Position numbers and translations under genes: made by a program | Part shown: in pieces, positions 35,175 through 45,444 of the stretch | How positions within the stretch are numbered: the first letter of the stretch is position 1 | Layout: each line of letters begins with the position of its first letter | Source: Methylobacterium crusticola | GTDB lineage: Bacteria > Pseudomonadota > Alphaproteobacteria > Rhizobiales > Beijerinckiaceae | DNA length: 64,000 nucleotides | Assembly (NCBI RefSeq): GCF_003574465.1 | Contig: NZ_QOWC01000003.1 | Coordinates: 34,003 to 98,002 of the forward strand | Direction of reading: 5' to 3' | Notes under the pieces: model-generated | Databases searched by the model: none | Seen by the model: the letters and a program-made list of their open reading frames with translations, nothing else | Told to the model about the DNA's origin: nothing

Positions 35175-35201
35175 GCCGGGCGGACGGCCCGACCCTCAGG
35201 C
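35169..35201. terminator. Hairpin between ubiA and the convergent DUF6101-like gene
   Basis: GCCTGAG (35169-35175) pairs with CTCAGGC (35195-35201), with an inner CGGGC/GCCCG pairing. It overlaps the ubiA stop. It may serve both converging genes; there is no T run. Confidence 0.4.
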
Positions 35202-35216
35202 GGTTCGCGCCGCGCC

Positions 35217-35741
35217 TCAGAGGCCGCCGCCGTCGGTCAGCAGGTTCTCGCCGCGGTACACGGCCGGGCGCAGCGGCAGGCGCGCGGTCTTGCGCCGCGT
35301 GAGGAAGCGCGGCCGGCGGCCGCTGAGGAGCCCGTGCCGGCGCCGGATGCGCACGGCGCCGAGCTTCACGCGGCCGATCTGCTGGCCCATGGCCGTCACG
35401 GCGCCGTCCTCCTGGATCACCACCAGGGGCAGGCCCGATTCGGCGCCGAGCCGGCGCCAGATCGCCACCACCTCGTCGTCGCCGTGGACGCCGAGCGGCA
35501 TCAGCGGATCGCCCGAGCGGTCGAGGACCAGGATGGCGAAGCGGTCCTCGCCGGCCGCGTCGCTGGCGTCCCCGTCGAGGCAGAGCGCCAGGCTGGCGGC
35601 GGCGGCGGCGCCGGGCAGCCGGCCGACCACCGGCAGCGGCGACGGCTCGGCCTGAACCGGGCCGCGGTGGAGGGTGGGAAGCAGGACGTCGCGGCTGCGC
35701 GAGGTGGCCTGCCGGTTCGTGGAGTGGAAGCTCGTGACCAT
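35217..35741 (-). CDS. DUF6101-like protein
   Basis: A 174-residue protein found in Hyphomicrobiales; I recognise it as similar to DUF6101 from the C-terminal part VRIRRRHGLLSGRRPRFLTR and the acidic middle. The N-terminus (MVTSFHSTNRQATSRSRDVL) is polar, the centre (LALCLDGDASDAAGEDRFAI) is compact, and the C-terminal third is strongly basic, which suggests binding to nucleic acid or membrane. No catalytic motif is seen. Function is unknown. It converges with ubiA and diverges from the IMPase gene across a 400-base gap. Confidence 0.6.
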   Translation of the reverse strand: MVTSFHSTNRQATSRSRDVLLPTLHRGPVQAEPSPLPVVGRLPGAAAAASLALCLDGDASDAAGEDRFAILVLDRSGDPLMPLGVHGDDEVVAIWRRLGAESGLPLVVIQEDGAVTAMGQQIGRVKLGAVRIRRRHGLLSGRRPRFLTRRKTARLPLRPAVYRGENLLTDGGGL

Positions 35742-36145
35742 GGTTCTGCTCGACGCCCTGTCCGCGTGAGGCGGCGACCTCTCCGGGTCGTCCGCTGTTG
35801 ACGCGAGAATTGACCGGCCCCGCCCCAGAACGCCTTAAAAGGCAGCGTTAAGCGATGGTTCGCTGACCACAGATGTGCCGAATGCTCAATGGATCCTTGT
35901 GCGGGCGGGATTCATTTGTCGTTCACCGGAAGCATCGCGGCTCACGAGACGCGCCGGTGCGGGCGCGAAAACCATGCGGCATCAGGATCATCCCGGAACG
36001 CCCCGGGGTCGCGTGCGCGTCCTTGTGGCCCCGGGTGGCCGGGCCTACAACGAACGGGAGATGCCATGCTCCTCGTTCCGGGTCCGCACGGGCCGGCCGC
36101 CGCGGGGCCGACGCAGCGCCCTCCCACCGCGAGATCCGGCCGACC
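35742..36145. other. Intergenic region between divergent genes
   Basis: About 400 bases without a supported gene. Two -35-like boxes, TTGACG at 35798 and TTGACC at 35810, lie on the plus strand with only weak -10 regions after them. AACGC and GCGTT around 35830-35850 can form a small stem. Both flanking genes probably have promoters here, but I cannot place them firmly. Confidence 0.4.
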
Positions 36146-36958
36146 ATGCCAATTCCCGACGACGTGTGTGCGCTCCTGCCCCAGGTTCGGGCGATCGTGC
36201 GCGAGGCCGCGCTCCTGGCGCTGCCGTTCTTCCGGTCCGGCGAGCGCACCAGCGCCCGGGTCTGGAACAAGGCCGGCGGCTCCCCGGTGACGGAGGCCGA
36301 CGTCACGGTGGACACCTTCCTGAAGGTCCGCCTGAGCGAGCTGGCGCCGGGCGCGGCCTGGCTCTCGGAGGAGACGAGGGACGACCCGGTGCGCCTGCAC
36401 CACGACCTCGTCTGGATCGTCGACCCGATCGACGGCACCCGGGCCTTCCTGTCGGGCGACCCCGATTGGTCGATCGCCGTGGCACTGCTCGCCCGGGGTG
36501 AGCCGGTCCTCGGCATCGTGGCGGCCCCGGTCACCGGCACCCTGTACGAGGCTCTGGCCGGGGAGGGCGCGCGCAAGGACGGCCAGCCGATCCGGGTCGC
36601 GGCCCGCTCCGGGCTCGCCGGCGCACGCATCGCCGGGCCCAAGACGATGGTGGACCACCTGGAGCGGCGCCTCGGCCTCGGCGGCACCCCGGGGGCGCTC
36701 GTCCACCTCAAGCGGATCCCGTCGCTGGCGCTGCGCCTCGTGCGGGTGGCGGAGGGCCTGGTGGATGTCGGGCTGGTCTCGTCGGATGCCCGGGACTGGG
36801 ACCTGGCCGGGGCCGACCTGATCCTGCGCGAGGCCGGCGGCGCCCTCGTCGACCTCGCCGGCCGGGTCCCGACCTACAATCAGCGCGAGCCGATCCACGG
36901 CGAGCTCGTGGCGACGCCCCGCGACATCCAGGAGCAGGTGCTCGCCGGCATGGGGTGA
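36146..36958 (+). CDS. Inositol monophosphatase family (CysQ/HisN-type) phosphatase
   Basis: A 270-residue lithium-sensitive-type phosphatase of the IMPase/CysQ superfamily. Metal motifs are complete: the Glu pair in WLSEETRDDPVR, WIVDPIDGTRAFLSGDPDWS (DPxDGT), and the C-terminal Asp in DARDWDLAGADLILREAGG. Members hydrolyse inositol monophosphate, 3'-phosphoadenosine 5'-phosphate (CysQ) or histidinol phosphate (HisN); the GDPDWSIAVAL variant leans toward the CysQ-like group but is not decisive. I start it at ATG 36146; the frame is open upstream, but that part lacks coding-type codon use. It stands alone before a convergent small membrane protein. Confidence 0.88.
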   Translation: MPIPDDVCALLPQVRAIVREAALLALPFFRSGERTSARVWNKAGGSPVTEADVTVDTFLKVRLSELAPGAAWLSEETRDDPVRLHHDLVWIVDPIDGTRAFLSGDPDWSIAVALLARGEPVLGIVAAPVTGTLYEALAGEGARKDGQPIRVAARSGLAGARIAGPKTMVDHLERRLGLGGTPGALVHLKRIPSLALRLVRVAEGLVDVGLVSSDARDWDLAGADLILREAGGALVDLAGRVPTYNQREPIHGELVATPRDIQEQVLAGMG

Positions 36959-36992
36959 GGACCCGCCCCCGCGGCCCGCGCCTGTCCGGGGC

Positions 36993-37265
36993 CTAGAGCG
37001 AGCCCTTCTTCTCCAGGGCCTGCTTGGCCTGCTTGAGCTGGTCGAGCACCGCGCTCGGCGTGGTGCCCAGGACCGAGAAGCCCGCGTTCACCGCCCAGTA
37101 GCCGCCGAGCAGGATCAGCGGCACCAGGATCCAGGCCAGGATCTCCTCCCCGACGACGCGCCTGCGCCGGCGCTGGCGCCGCTTCTCGCGGCGGGTCAGC
37201 TTGGGGGAGGGCGGCGTCACCGTCGCGGCCGGGGCGAGGGGGCCCTCGTTGAGGTCGCCGGTCAT
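36993..37265 (-). CDS. Small single-pass membrane protein of unknown function
   Basis: A 90-residue protein: an N-terminal Pro-rich part (MTGDLNEGPLAPAATVTPPS), a very basic patch (TRREKRRQRRRRRVVG), one membrane segment (ILAWILVPLILLGGYWAVNA), and a short Lys-rich tail. The basic patch before the membrane helix predicts a cytoplasmic N-terminus. I start at ATG 37265. A GTG at 37316 has a better binding site (GAGGAAGG), but the codons between include AGA, which is rare in this genome. It lies downstream of clpA, past a strong terminator. Function is unknown. Confidence 0.6.
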   Translation of the reverse strand: MTGDLNEGPLAPAATVTPPSPKLTRREKRRQRRRRRVVGEEILAWILVPLILLGGYWAVNAGFSVLGTTPSAVLDQLKQAKQALEKKGSL

Positions 37266-37339
37266 TCTGGTCGTCTCGTCGATCGCCCGGTCCGCCCGCC
37301 CGCGCGGGGCAGGCACGGCCGGAAGCCTTCCTCACAACA

Positions 37340-37371
37340 CGCATCCCGGCGGGAGGACCCGCCGGGATGCG
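37340..37371 (-). terminator. Terminator after clpA
   Basis: CGCATCCCGGCGGG (37340-37353) and CCCGCCGGGATGCG (37358-37371) form a perfect 14-base-pair stem with loop AGGA. It lies about 50 bases past the clpA stop and before the small membrane protein. Confidence 0.75.
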
Positions 37372-37422
37372 CTTGCCTGGTGACGGTCATACACCGGAGG
37401 ACCGCCGGGAGCGAGGGGCCGA

Positions 37423-39885
<2,463 letters not shown>

Positions 39886-39906
39886 AGCGGGCCTCTGTGC
39901 TGGTGC

Positions 39907-40284
39907 CTATTTCTTTTCCATGACGCATTGGAGAGGATGTTGGTGTTTGCGGGCAAAGTCCATCACCTGCGTCACCTTGGTCTCGGCCACCTCGTAGGTG
40001 AAGATGCCGCACTCCCCGACGCCGTTCTGGTGGACGTGGAGCATGATCCGGGTCGCGTCCTCGCGCGACTTGTTGAAGAACCGCTCGACGACGTGGACCA
40101 CGAACTCCATCGGCGTGTAGTCGTCGTTGAGCAGGAGCACGCGGTACAGGTTCGGCCGCTTGGTGCGCGGCTTCGTGCGCGTGATGACGGCGGTTCCCGA
40201 TCGCCCGTCGCCGTTGCCCGGCGCGCGCGGTGTCGCCGCGACCGGACGGGTGGTCGGATTACCCTGCCTCGGGACCTCAGACAT
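39907..40284 (-). CDS. clpS: ClpS adaptor protein
   Basis: Binds N-degron proteins (with Leu, Phe, Tyr or Trp at the start) and hands them to ClpA. The 125 residues have a flexible N-terminal arm and the ClpS core: [40 protein letters not shown] (which forms the hydrophobic pocket) and [10 protein letters not shown]. ClpA follows on the same strand. The region upstream holds the terminator of the phasin gene; I see no good promoter box. A second ClpS paralogue, common in this order, is not in the window. Confidence 0.96.
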   Translation of the reverse strand: MSEVPRQGNPTTRPVAATPRAPGNGDGRSGTAVITRTKPRTKRPNLYRVLLLNDDYTPMEFVVHVVERFFNKSREDATRIMLHVHQNGVGECGIFTYEVAETKVTQVMDFARKHQHPLQCVMEKK

Positions 40285-40442
40285 CGTGATCGTACCGACC
40301 TCACCCTAGCGCGGCGTCGTGGCCGCCAGCCTACCACGTCGGTCGCTGGTGCCGAGCCTAATCTATAGGCCGAGGCTGCACTCCGCCAGTCGGCTGCGCG
40401 CTCTTGTCATGCGGGCCCCGCCGCGCCGCTGCAGCGCACACG

Positions 40443-40479
40443 AAAACGCCGGCGCGGACCGCGGGGGTCCGCGCCGGCG
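40443..40479 (-). terminator. Intrinsic terminator of the phasin gene
   Basis: CGCCGGCGCGGACC (40447-40460) and GGTCCGCGCCGGCG (40466-40479) pair over 14 positions. On the minus strand the stem is followed by TTTT (40446-40443). It lies about 130 bases past the phasin stop. The rest of the 40285-40610 gap shows no gene. Confidence 0.75.
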
Positions 40480-40610
40480 CGGCGCGTCTCACGTCAGGAG
40501 CGGCACCCGGTCGCGTCGCGGGCGGGTGCCGGTCCCGGTCCGTGCCGTGGCGCGCTCCCGCGCGCCGGACCGGCCTCCCCGGCGGCGTGAGCCGCCGGAG
40601 CGCGGCCGCC

Positions 40611-40949
40611 CTACGCCGCCGCCGGGACCTTCGGGGCGAGGCCCTCGAACGGCTTCAGCATCTCCTTGGCGAGGTTCGAGTAGAGCTCGCCCATCTTGGT
40701 CGACTGCGCGATGAAGCGCTCGTAGGAGGTCTTCAGGTACTCGGTCTGGATCTCGAGCGCCTTGTCGAGGGAGCGCACGCCGGCGAGCTTCTCCATGACG
40801 GCGGCGCTCTGCTCGAAGGACTGCTTGGCGAAGTCGGTCGCCTCGACGGCGATGGCCTGGCTGCTCTTCGAGAGCGTGCCGAAGCTGCGGAGCATCGCGT
40901 CCATGCTCTCCTTGCCGTACTTCTGGGCGGTGTCGAACTGCTGGTTCAT
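40611..40949 (-). CDS. Phasin family protein
   Basis: A 112-residue helical protein of the Phasin_2 type that coats polyhydroxyalkanoate granules. Signature segments: FDTAQKYGKESMDAMLRSFG, SSQAIAVEATDFAKQSFEQS, LAGVRSLDKALEIQTEYLKT and SYERFIAQSTKMGELYSNLA; the LEIQTEYLKTSYE stretch is the family hallmark. The C-terminus is Pro/Ala-rich. I start at ATG 40949; an upstream in-frame extension is Arg-rich and unlike phasins. A promoter with two dyad operators lies about 90 bases upstream, and a terminator follows the gene, so it is a single-gene transcript. No pha genes are in the window. Confidence 0.93.
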   Translation of the reverse strand: MNQQFDTAQKYGKESMDAMLRSFGTLSKSSQAIAVEATDFAKQSFEQSAAVMEKLAGVRSLDKALEIQTEYLKTSYERFIAQSTKMGELYSNLAKEMLKPFEGLAPKVPAAA

Positions 40950-41037
40950 GTCTGGCGCGGCGCCCCGAGGCGCCCCCTCCTGTCGCGCGGCTCTGCATCG
41001 GCGCGGAAGCGCCCGCGCGGCGCGCCTCCCCACGACC

Positions 41038-41088
41038 TATATGTGCACCGCACAAAAATCCGTCAAGGAAAAATTGTGCACTGCACAA
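41038..41088 (-). promoter_or_regulatory. Phasin promoter overlapped by two TTGTGC-N3-GCACAA operators
   Basis: On the minus strand, TTGACG (41066-41061), a 17-base spacer and CATATA (41043-41038) form a promoter. One dyad, TGTGCACCGCACA (41042-41054), fills the spacer and touches the -10 box; the second, TTGTGCACTGCACAA (41074-41088), lies just upstream of the -35 box. Their centres are 33 bases apart, about three helical turns. TGC...GCA dyads at phasin promoters are the kind of site bound by PhaR repressors; PhaR as the binder is inferred. Confidence 0.65.
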
Positions 41089-41250
41089 TCGGCCGGGCCG
41101 CACCCATTAACTTGAGCGTAACCGCACCGGCCTAGCCTGTTTGACAGTGATGCCGCTGCGCCACGGGGTCCGTCGCGGGGCGCTGGCGGTCAAGGGCCCC
41201 GCCCGCCAGGCGGTGGCGGCCCGCGGTCAGTCGAACGGGGTGTATGCGTG

Positions 41251-42759
41251 ATGCGTTGCGTTCGCGGCAAGTCTGGACGTGCGATTCCGGCCGCGATCGC
41301 GGCCGCGGCGGTGCTGAGCGCCCTCTCGGCGACGCCGGCCGATGCGCGCCGCCGGTCGCACCACGGCGGGGGCGGCGGCTACAACCCGCCCTACGCCGCG
41401 ATGGTGGTCGACGCCAAGTCGGGCCACGTCCTGCACGCGGTCAACGAGGACGCGCTGCGGCACCCGGCCTCGATCACCAAGGTGATGACCCTCTACCTGC
41501 TGTTCGAGCAGATCGAGCGGGGGAGGATGTCCCTCGAGACCCCGCTCGAGATCTCCGCGAACGCGGCCCGCCAGGCACCCTCGAAGCTGGGCCTGCGGCC
41601 CGGCTCGACCATCTCGGCCGAGGACGCCATCAAGGCGCTGGTGACGAAGTCGGCCAACGACGTGGCCTGCGCCATCGGCGAGAACATCGCCGGCTCCGAG
41701 GCCGCCTTCGCCGAGATGATGACCCGCAAGGCGCACGCCCTCGGCATGAGCCGGACCCACTACGCCAACGCCTCGGGCCTGCCGGATTCCGACCAGATCA
41801 CCACGGCCCGGGACCTGACCGTGCTGGCCCGCGCCATCCAGGACCGCTTCCCGCGCTACTACCGCTACTTCCAGACCCGCTCCTTCGCGTTCCGGGGCCG
41901 AGTCATCGGCAACCACAACCACCTGCTCGGGCGGGTCGAGGGCGTCGACGGCATCAAGACCGGCTACACCCGCGATTCCGGCTTCAACCTGATGACCTCG
42001 GCGCGGACGGGCGACCGGCACATCGTCGCCGTGGTGCTCGGCGGCAAGTCGGGCGGCAGCCGGGACGCCATCATGGCCAGGCTCGTCCAGACCAACCTGC
42101 CCCGGGCCTACGCGGGCGCCCGCACCGTGCCGCCGGTGGTCGAGGTGGCGGAGCGCGCCCGCCCGGCGGTCGTCGCCGAGCGGCCGGTCGCGACCCGCAC
42201 GATGGTCGCCTCGGCGGAGGACGACGACGCCGTCGAGACCACCAACTCCACCGGCCAGCCCCTCGACATCGTGCCGCGCGCGGGCGCGGCCTCCTCGACC
42301 GCGACGCCGCGGGGCGGGCTGAAGTGGCGCGCCGGACCGGCCGGCGGCCCGGTGCCGGGCGCCGCCCAGGCCTACGCGCCGGCGGCGGGCGACGCCGCCT
42401 TCCCGGCGCCGGGGACGAAGTTCGCCTCGCGCCTGCCCACGGCCGAGCCCGGCGAGATGCGGGCGCCGGCGCCCCGGGCCGAGCCCGCGCCTGCCGCGAA
42501 GGCGGTCAGCGTCACGCCCTGGGTGATCCAGCTCGGCGCCATGGACGACGAGGCCAAGGCGAAGTCGATGCTGGCCGACGCGCGCCAGCGCGGCGGCGGC
42601 TCCCTGGCGAAGGCCGCCCCCTTCACCGAGCGCGTCACCCACGGCGGCACCACCCTGTTCCGGGCGCGGTTCTCGGGCTTCACGGAGGCCGAGAGCGCCC
42701 AGGACGCCTGCCGGGCGCTCAAGCGCAGCGGCTTCACCTGCTTCGCCACCCGGAGCTGA
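41251..42759 (+). CDS. D-alanyl-D-alanine carboxypeptidase with SPOR domain
   Basis: A low-molecular-weight penicillin-binding protein of the DacC/PBP5 type (peptidase S11), 502 residues. Signal peptide at the start (AIPAAIAAAAVLSALSATPA). Active-site motifs: SxxK in RHPASITKVM, SxN in VTKSANDVACAIGE, and KTG in GVDGIKTGYTRDSG. A Pro/Ala-rich linker (about 280-415) leads to a C-terminal SPOR domain (WVIQLGAMDDEAKAKSMLAD; FSGFTEAESAQDACRALKRS) that binds denuded glycan and directs proteins to the septum. A GTG at 41248 directly before the ATG is an alternative start. It diverges from the phasin gene. Confidence 0.93.
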   Translation: MRCVRGKSGRAIPAAIAAAAVLSALSATPADARRRSHHGGGGGYNPPYAAMVVDAKSGHVLHAVNEDALRHPASITKVMTLYLLFEQIERGRMSLETPLEISANAARQAPSKLGLRPGSTISAEDAIKALVTKSANDVACAIGENIAGSEAAFAEMMTRKAHALGMSRTHYANASGLPDSDQITTARDLTVLARAIQDRFPRYYRYFQTRSFAFRGRVIGNHNHLLGRVEGVDGIKTGYTRDSGFNLMTSARTGDRHIVAVVLGGKSGGSRDAIMARLVQTNLPRAYAGARTVPPVVEVAERARPAVVAERPVATRTMVASAEDDDAVETTNSTGQPLDIVPRAGAASSTATPRGGLKWRAGPAGGPVPGAAQAYAPAAGDAAFPAPGTKFASRLPTAEPGEMRAPAPRAEPAPAAKAVSVTPWVIQLGAMDDEAKAKSMLADARQRGGGSLAKAAPFTERVTHGGTTLFRARFSGFTEAESAQDACRALKRSGFTCFATRS

Positions 42760-42789
42760 GCGGGGGTCCGGTCACCCGCACGCCCCCCC

Positions 42790-42822
42790 GGGCGCCCGCG
42801 CCGGGGCGTCCCGCGGGCGCCC
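42790..42822. terminator. Hairpin between convergent genes
   Basis: GGGCGCCCGCG (42790-42800) and CGCGGGCGCCC (42812-42822) pair over 11 positions. It lies 30 bases after the carboxypeptidase stop and before the end of the convergent DnaJ-domain gene. No T run. Confidence 0.5.
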
Positions 42823-42943
42823 CGCCCCCGGCCGGGGGACCGGGCGCCGTCCCCGGGTGGGTCCGGCCCCGTCCATCCTCGAGAGTGTTTATCGCCGCCG
42901 CGGCGCGTTCCTGCCGCGGTCCCGTCGACTCGCGCGTGGAGTA

Positions 42944-43663
42944 TCAGCGATGTCGGTTCAGAAGACGGTCCTTGGCCGCGTTGACGCGGGCCGCGAGGTA
43001 GTCCGACCCGCCCTGGTCCGGATGAAGCCGTTTCATCAGGCTGCGGTGCGCCCGGCGCACGTCCTCGAGGGACGCCCCGCGCTCAAGCCCCAGGATCTGA
43101 TAGGCCTCCTCCTCCGACATCGGCCCTGGCTGCGCCGCAGCGCCCGGCCCCGGGTCTCGATCGCCCTGAGCGTCTACGCGCCATCCGGCAAACCGGCGGT
43201 CGAGGTAAGCCTCTAGGAGCAGCCCGCCCTCCGGATCGGCGCCGCGGCAGGTGGCGAGCAGGGCCGTCAGCGCCTCGAGCGGCAGCGCGTCCAGGGCGCG
43301 CCCCGCCAGGGGACCGGTCAGGACGGTGCCGCGCATGGCGCCGGTGTCGTGGTCGAGCTCCATCTCGACGGCGGCCGAGCGCACCCGCGAGGTGGCGCCG
43401 CCCCGGCGCGCCCGGGTGCCGCCGAGGCCGAAGGGCAGGGGCGGCATCTGGCGCCAGCCGAGGAGCCAGGCGCCGCCGAGGCCGAGCATCGAGGCCATGT
43501 CGAGGCGCCCGCGCAGCGCCAGCAGGGCCGCGGCCGCGAGGGCGAGCCAGCCCCCGGCCTGCCGCACGAGCCCGGCGATGGCGGCGGGGCTCGCCTGCGT
43601 GGCGTGCCGCCCGAGCCACCAGAAGCCGAACAGAACCAGGACACCGAGGCCGAGGGCGATCAT
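42944..43663 (-). CDS. Membrane-anchored J-domain protein
   Basis: A 239-residue protein with two N-terminal hydrophobic segments (MIALGLGVLVLFGFWWLG and GGWLALAAAALLALRG), a central soluble part (VEMELDHDTGAMRGTVLTGP, as in alphaproteobacterial TIM14-like proteins), and a C-terminal J domain (from about residue 180: EAYQILGLERGASLEDVRRA) with the HPD motif in MKRLHPDQGG. It should recruit DnaK to the membrane; its client is unknown. It is the last gene of an apparent egtB-egtD-VWA-DnaJ run; 10 bases separate it from the VWA gene. Confidence 0.85.
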   Translation of the reverse strand: MIALGLGVLVLFGFWWLGRHATQASPAAIAGLVRQAGGWLALAAAALLALRGRLDMASMLGLGGAWLLGWRQMPPLPFGLGGTRARRGGATSRVRSAAVEMELDHDTGAMRGTVLTGPLAGRALDALPLEALTALLATCRGADPEGGLLLEAYLDRRFAGWRVDAQGDRDPGPGAAAQPGPMSEEEAYQILGLERGASLEDVRRAHRSLMKRLHPDQGGSDYLAARVNAAKDRLLNRHR

Positions 43664-43673
43664 CCGATCCGCG

Positions 43674-44372
43674 TCACCGTGCGGTCATGCTGCCGAGGAG
43701 CCGGCGCGCCGCCCCGTCCTCATGCGCGGCGAGGCGCAATCCGTCGAGACCCCGCGTGGCGTAGAGCGCGGCGGCGCGCAGGAGACCGGCGAGCACGTCG
43801 GGCGCCGCGGCGTCGAAGCGCGCGTGCGCGCCGCCCGAGAGGCGCGCGATCTCGGCGAACCCGCCCGCCGCCGCCGGGTCGTGGCCCTCGTGGAAGCAGA
43901 AGGCCGGGACGCCGAGGAGGCCGAGCTCGCCCGCGACCCCGCACAGGTCGTCGAGGGGCTCCTCGACGGCGTCCCCCACGAGCACCAGGGCCTTCACGGG
44001 CCCGCGCCCGGCCTCGCCGCGGGCGTGGCGCAGCACGCGCCCGATCTGGGTCCGGCCGCCCTGGCAGGCGACGGCCCGCATCAGCCCGGTCAGGGCCCGG
44101 GCGTCGCCGACGAAGCGCGAGGCCCGGCATTCCGAGAAGCCCCGGAAGTAGACGAGCTGCACCGCGAGCCCGCCGAGGGCGGCGGCGGCCTCGAACATCC
44201 CAGCCTGGACCCCGCAGGCGAGGTCCCAGGTCGGCTGCCGGCTCAGGGTGGCGTCGAGGGCGAAGACCAGCCGCGGCGTCGCCGCCGGGGCGGGGGCGGG
44301 AACCCGCCGCGCCGCCTCGAGGAAGGCCGAGACCGCCGCCGCGGACGGACCGACGGAGCGTCCGTCGCGCAT
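43674..44372 (-). CDS. VWA domain-containing protein
   Basis: A 232-residue protein made up almost wholly of one von Willebrand A-type domain. The first strand and metal site are LVFALDATLSRQPTWD, a DxTxS variant of the MIDAS motif; later strands are LAVQLVYFRGFSECRASRFV, then VKALVLVGDAVEEPLDDLCG and LGVPAFCFHEGHDPAAAGGF. There is no signal peptide or membrane segment, so it is probably cytoplasmic. Such proteins often act in metal insertion or complex assembly; no partner AAA protein is near. It lies 14 bases after egtD and 10 before the J-domain gene, all on the minus strand. Function unknown. Confidence 0.75.
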   Translation of the reverse strand: MRDGRSVGPSAAAVSAFLEAARRVPAPAPAATPRLVFALDATLSRQPTWDLACGVQAGMFEAAAALGGLAVQLVYFRGFSECRASRFVGDARALTGLMRAVACQGGRTQIGRVLRHARGEAGRGPVKALVLVGDAVEEPLDDLCGVAGELGLLGVPAFCFHEGHDPAAAGGFAEIARLSGGAHARFDAAAPDVLAGLLRAAALYATRGLDGLRLAAHEDGAARRLLGSMTAR

Positions 44373-44386
44373 CGTCGCTCCCCGGG

Positions 44387-45376
44387 TCAGTGCCGCCGGA
44401 TGGTGCTGGCGGACAGGGCGTGGACCGAGAAAAGCCCGGCCGCGTCGGTCCAGGCCGCCTTGCTCTCCCAGCCGGCGCCGCGGGCGAGCGCCCGGAACCC
44501 CGGCAGCGTGTACTTGTAGCTGTTCTCGGTGTGGATCGTCTCGCCCGGCGAAAAGCCGAACGGCACGCCCGCCACCGTGACGAGCTGGCTGCGGCGGCTG
44601 ACGAGGTGCATCTCGATCCGGCCGAGGTTCTCGTCGAAGAAGGCGGCGTGCGAGAAGGCGTCGAGGTCGAAATCCGCCCCGACCTCCCGGTTGATGCGCG
44701 CCAGCAGGTTGAGGTTGAAGGCGGCCGTGACCCCGGCCGCGTCGTTGTAGGCGGCGTCGAGGACCGCCTTGTCCTTCACGAGGTCGACGCCGACGATCAG
44801 GACGGCGCCCGGCCCGAGGGTGCGGGCGAAGCCCCGCAGCAGGGTGGAGGCCGCCTCCGGCTCGAAGTTGCCGATGGTGGAGCCCGGGAAGAACCCGGCC
44901 CTGGGGGCGTCAGCGAGGTCGCCCGGCAGGGCGAAGGGCCTGGTGAAGTCCGCCGCCACCGGCTCGACGCGCAGGTCCGCGCGGTCGCGCACCAGGGCCT
45001 CGGCCTCGCTGCGCAGGAATTCCTCCGAGACGTCGACCGGCACGTAGGCGGCGAGACCGCGCAGGTGCGGCAGCAGGCGCCGCACCTTGGCGGTCGAGCC
45101 GCTGCCGAACTCCACGAGCGCGGCGTTCGCCGGCAGGGCGGCGGCGATGGCCGGCCCCTCCCGGTCGAGGATCGCGAGCTCCGTGCGGGTCGGGTAGTAC
45201 TCGGGCTGGCGGGTGATCGCCTCGAACAGCGCCGAGCCGCGCTGGTCGTAGAAGTACTTGGCGGCGAGGTGCTTGCGGGGCGCGCTCAGGCCCGCGAGCA
45301 CGTCCTGCGCGAAGCTGCGGTCGCTCGGCTCCCCCGGCGCGGCGGCCGGGGCAAGGTGGGGAAAAGGGGCGTTCAC
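44387..45376 (-). CDS. egtD: L-histidine N-alpha-methyltransferase
   Basis: Adds three methyl groups from SAM to the alpha-amino group of histidine, giving hercynine, the first step of ergothioneine synthesis. The 329 residues show KYFYDQRGSALFEAITRQPE (family hallmark), the SAM loop LVEFGSGSTAKVRRLL, FFPGSTIGNFEPEAASTLL, and the C-terminal ENSYKYTLPGF that holds the substrate. The start is GTG 45376 with CGGAG eight bases ahead. egtB lies 68 bases upstream on the same strand. A VWA gene follows 14 bases downstream. Confidence 0.96.
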   Translation of the reverse strand: MNAPFPHLAPAAAPGEPSDRSFAQDVLAGLSAPRKHLAAKYFYDQRGSALFEAITRQPEYYPTRTELAILDREGPAIAAALPANAALVEFGSGSTAKVRRLLPHLRGLAAYVPVDVSEEFLRSEAEALVRDRADLRVEPVAADFTRPFALPGDLADAPRAGFFPGSTIGNFEPEAASTLLRGFARTLGPGAVLIVGVDLVKDKAVLDAAYNDAAGVTAAFNLNLLARINREVGADFDLDAFSHAAFFDENLGRIEMHLVSRRSQLVTVAGVPFGFSPGETIHTENSYKYTLPGFRALARGAGWESKAAWTDAAGLFSVHALSASTIRRH

Positions 45377-45444
45377 TGACACACTCCGGGGTCGGGCAGG
45401 CACGGGGGAGGTCCCGCGTCGGGGTCGCGAGGCCGGTCCGGCGC

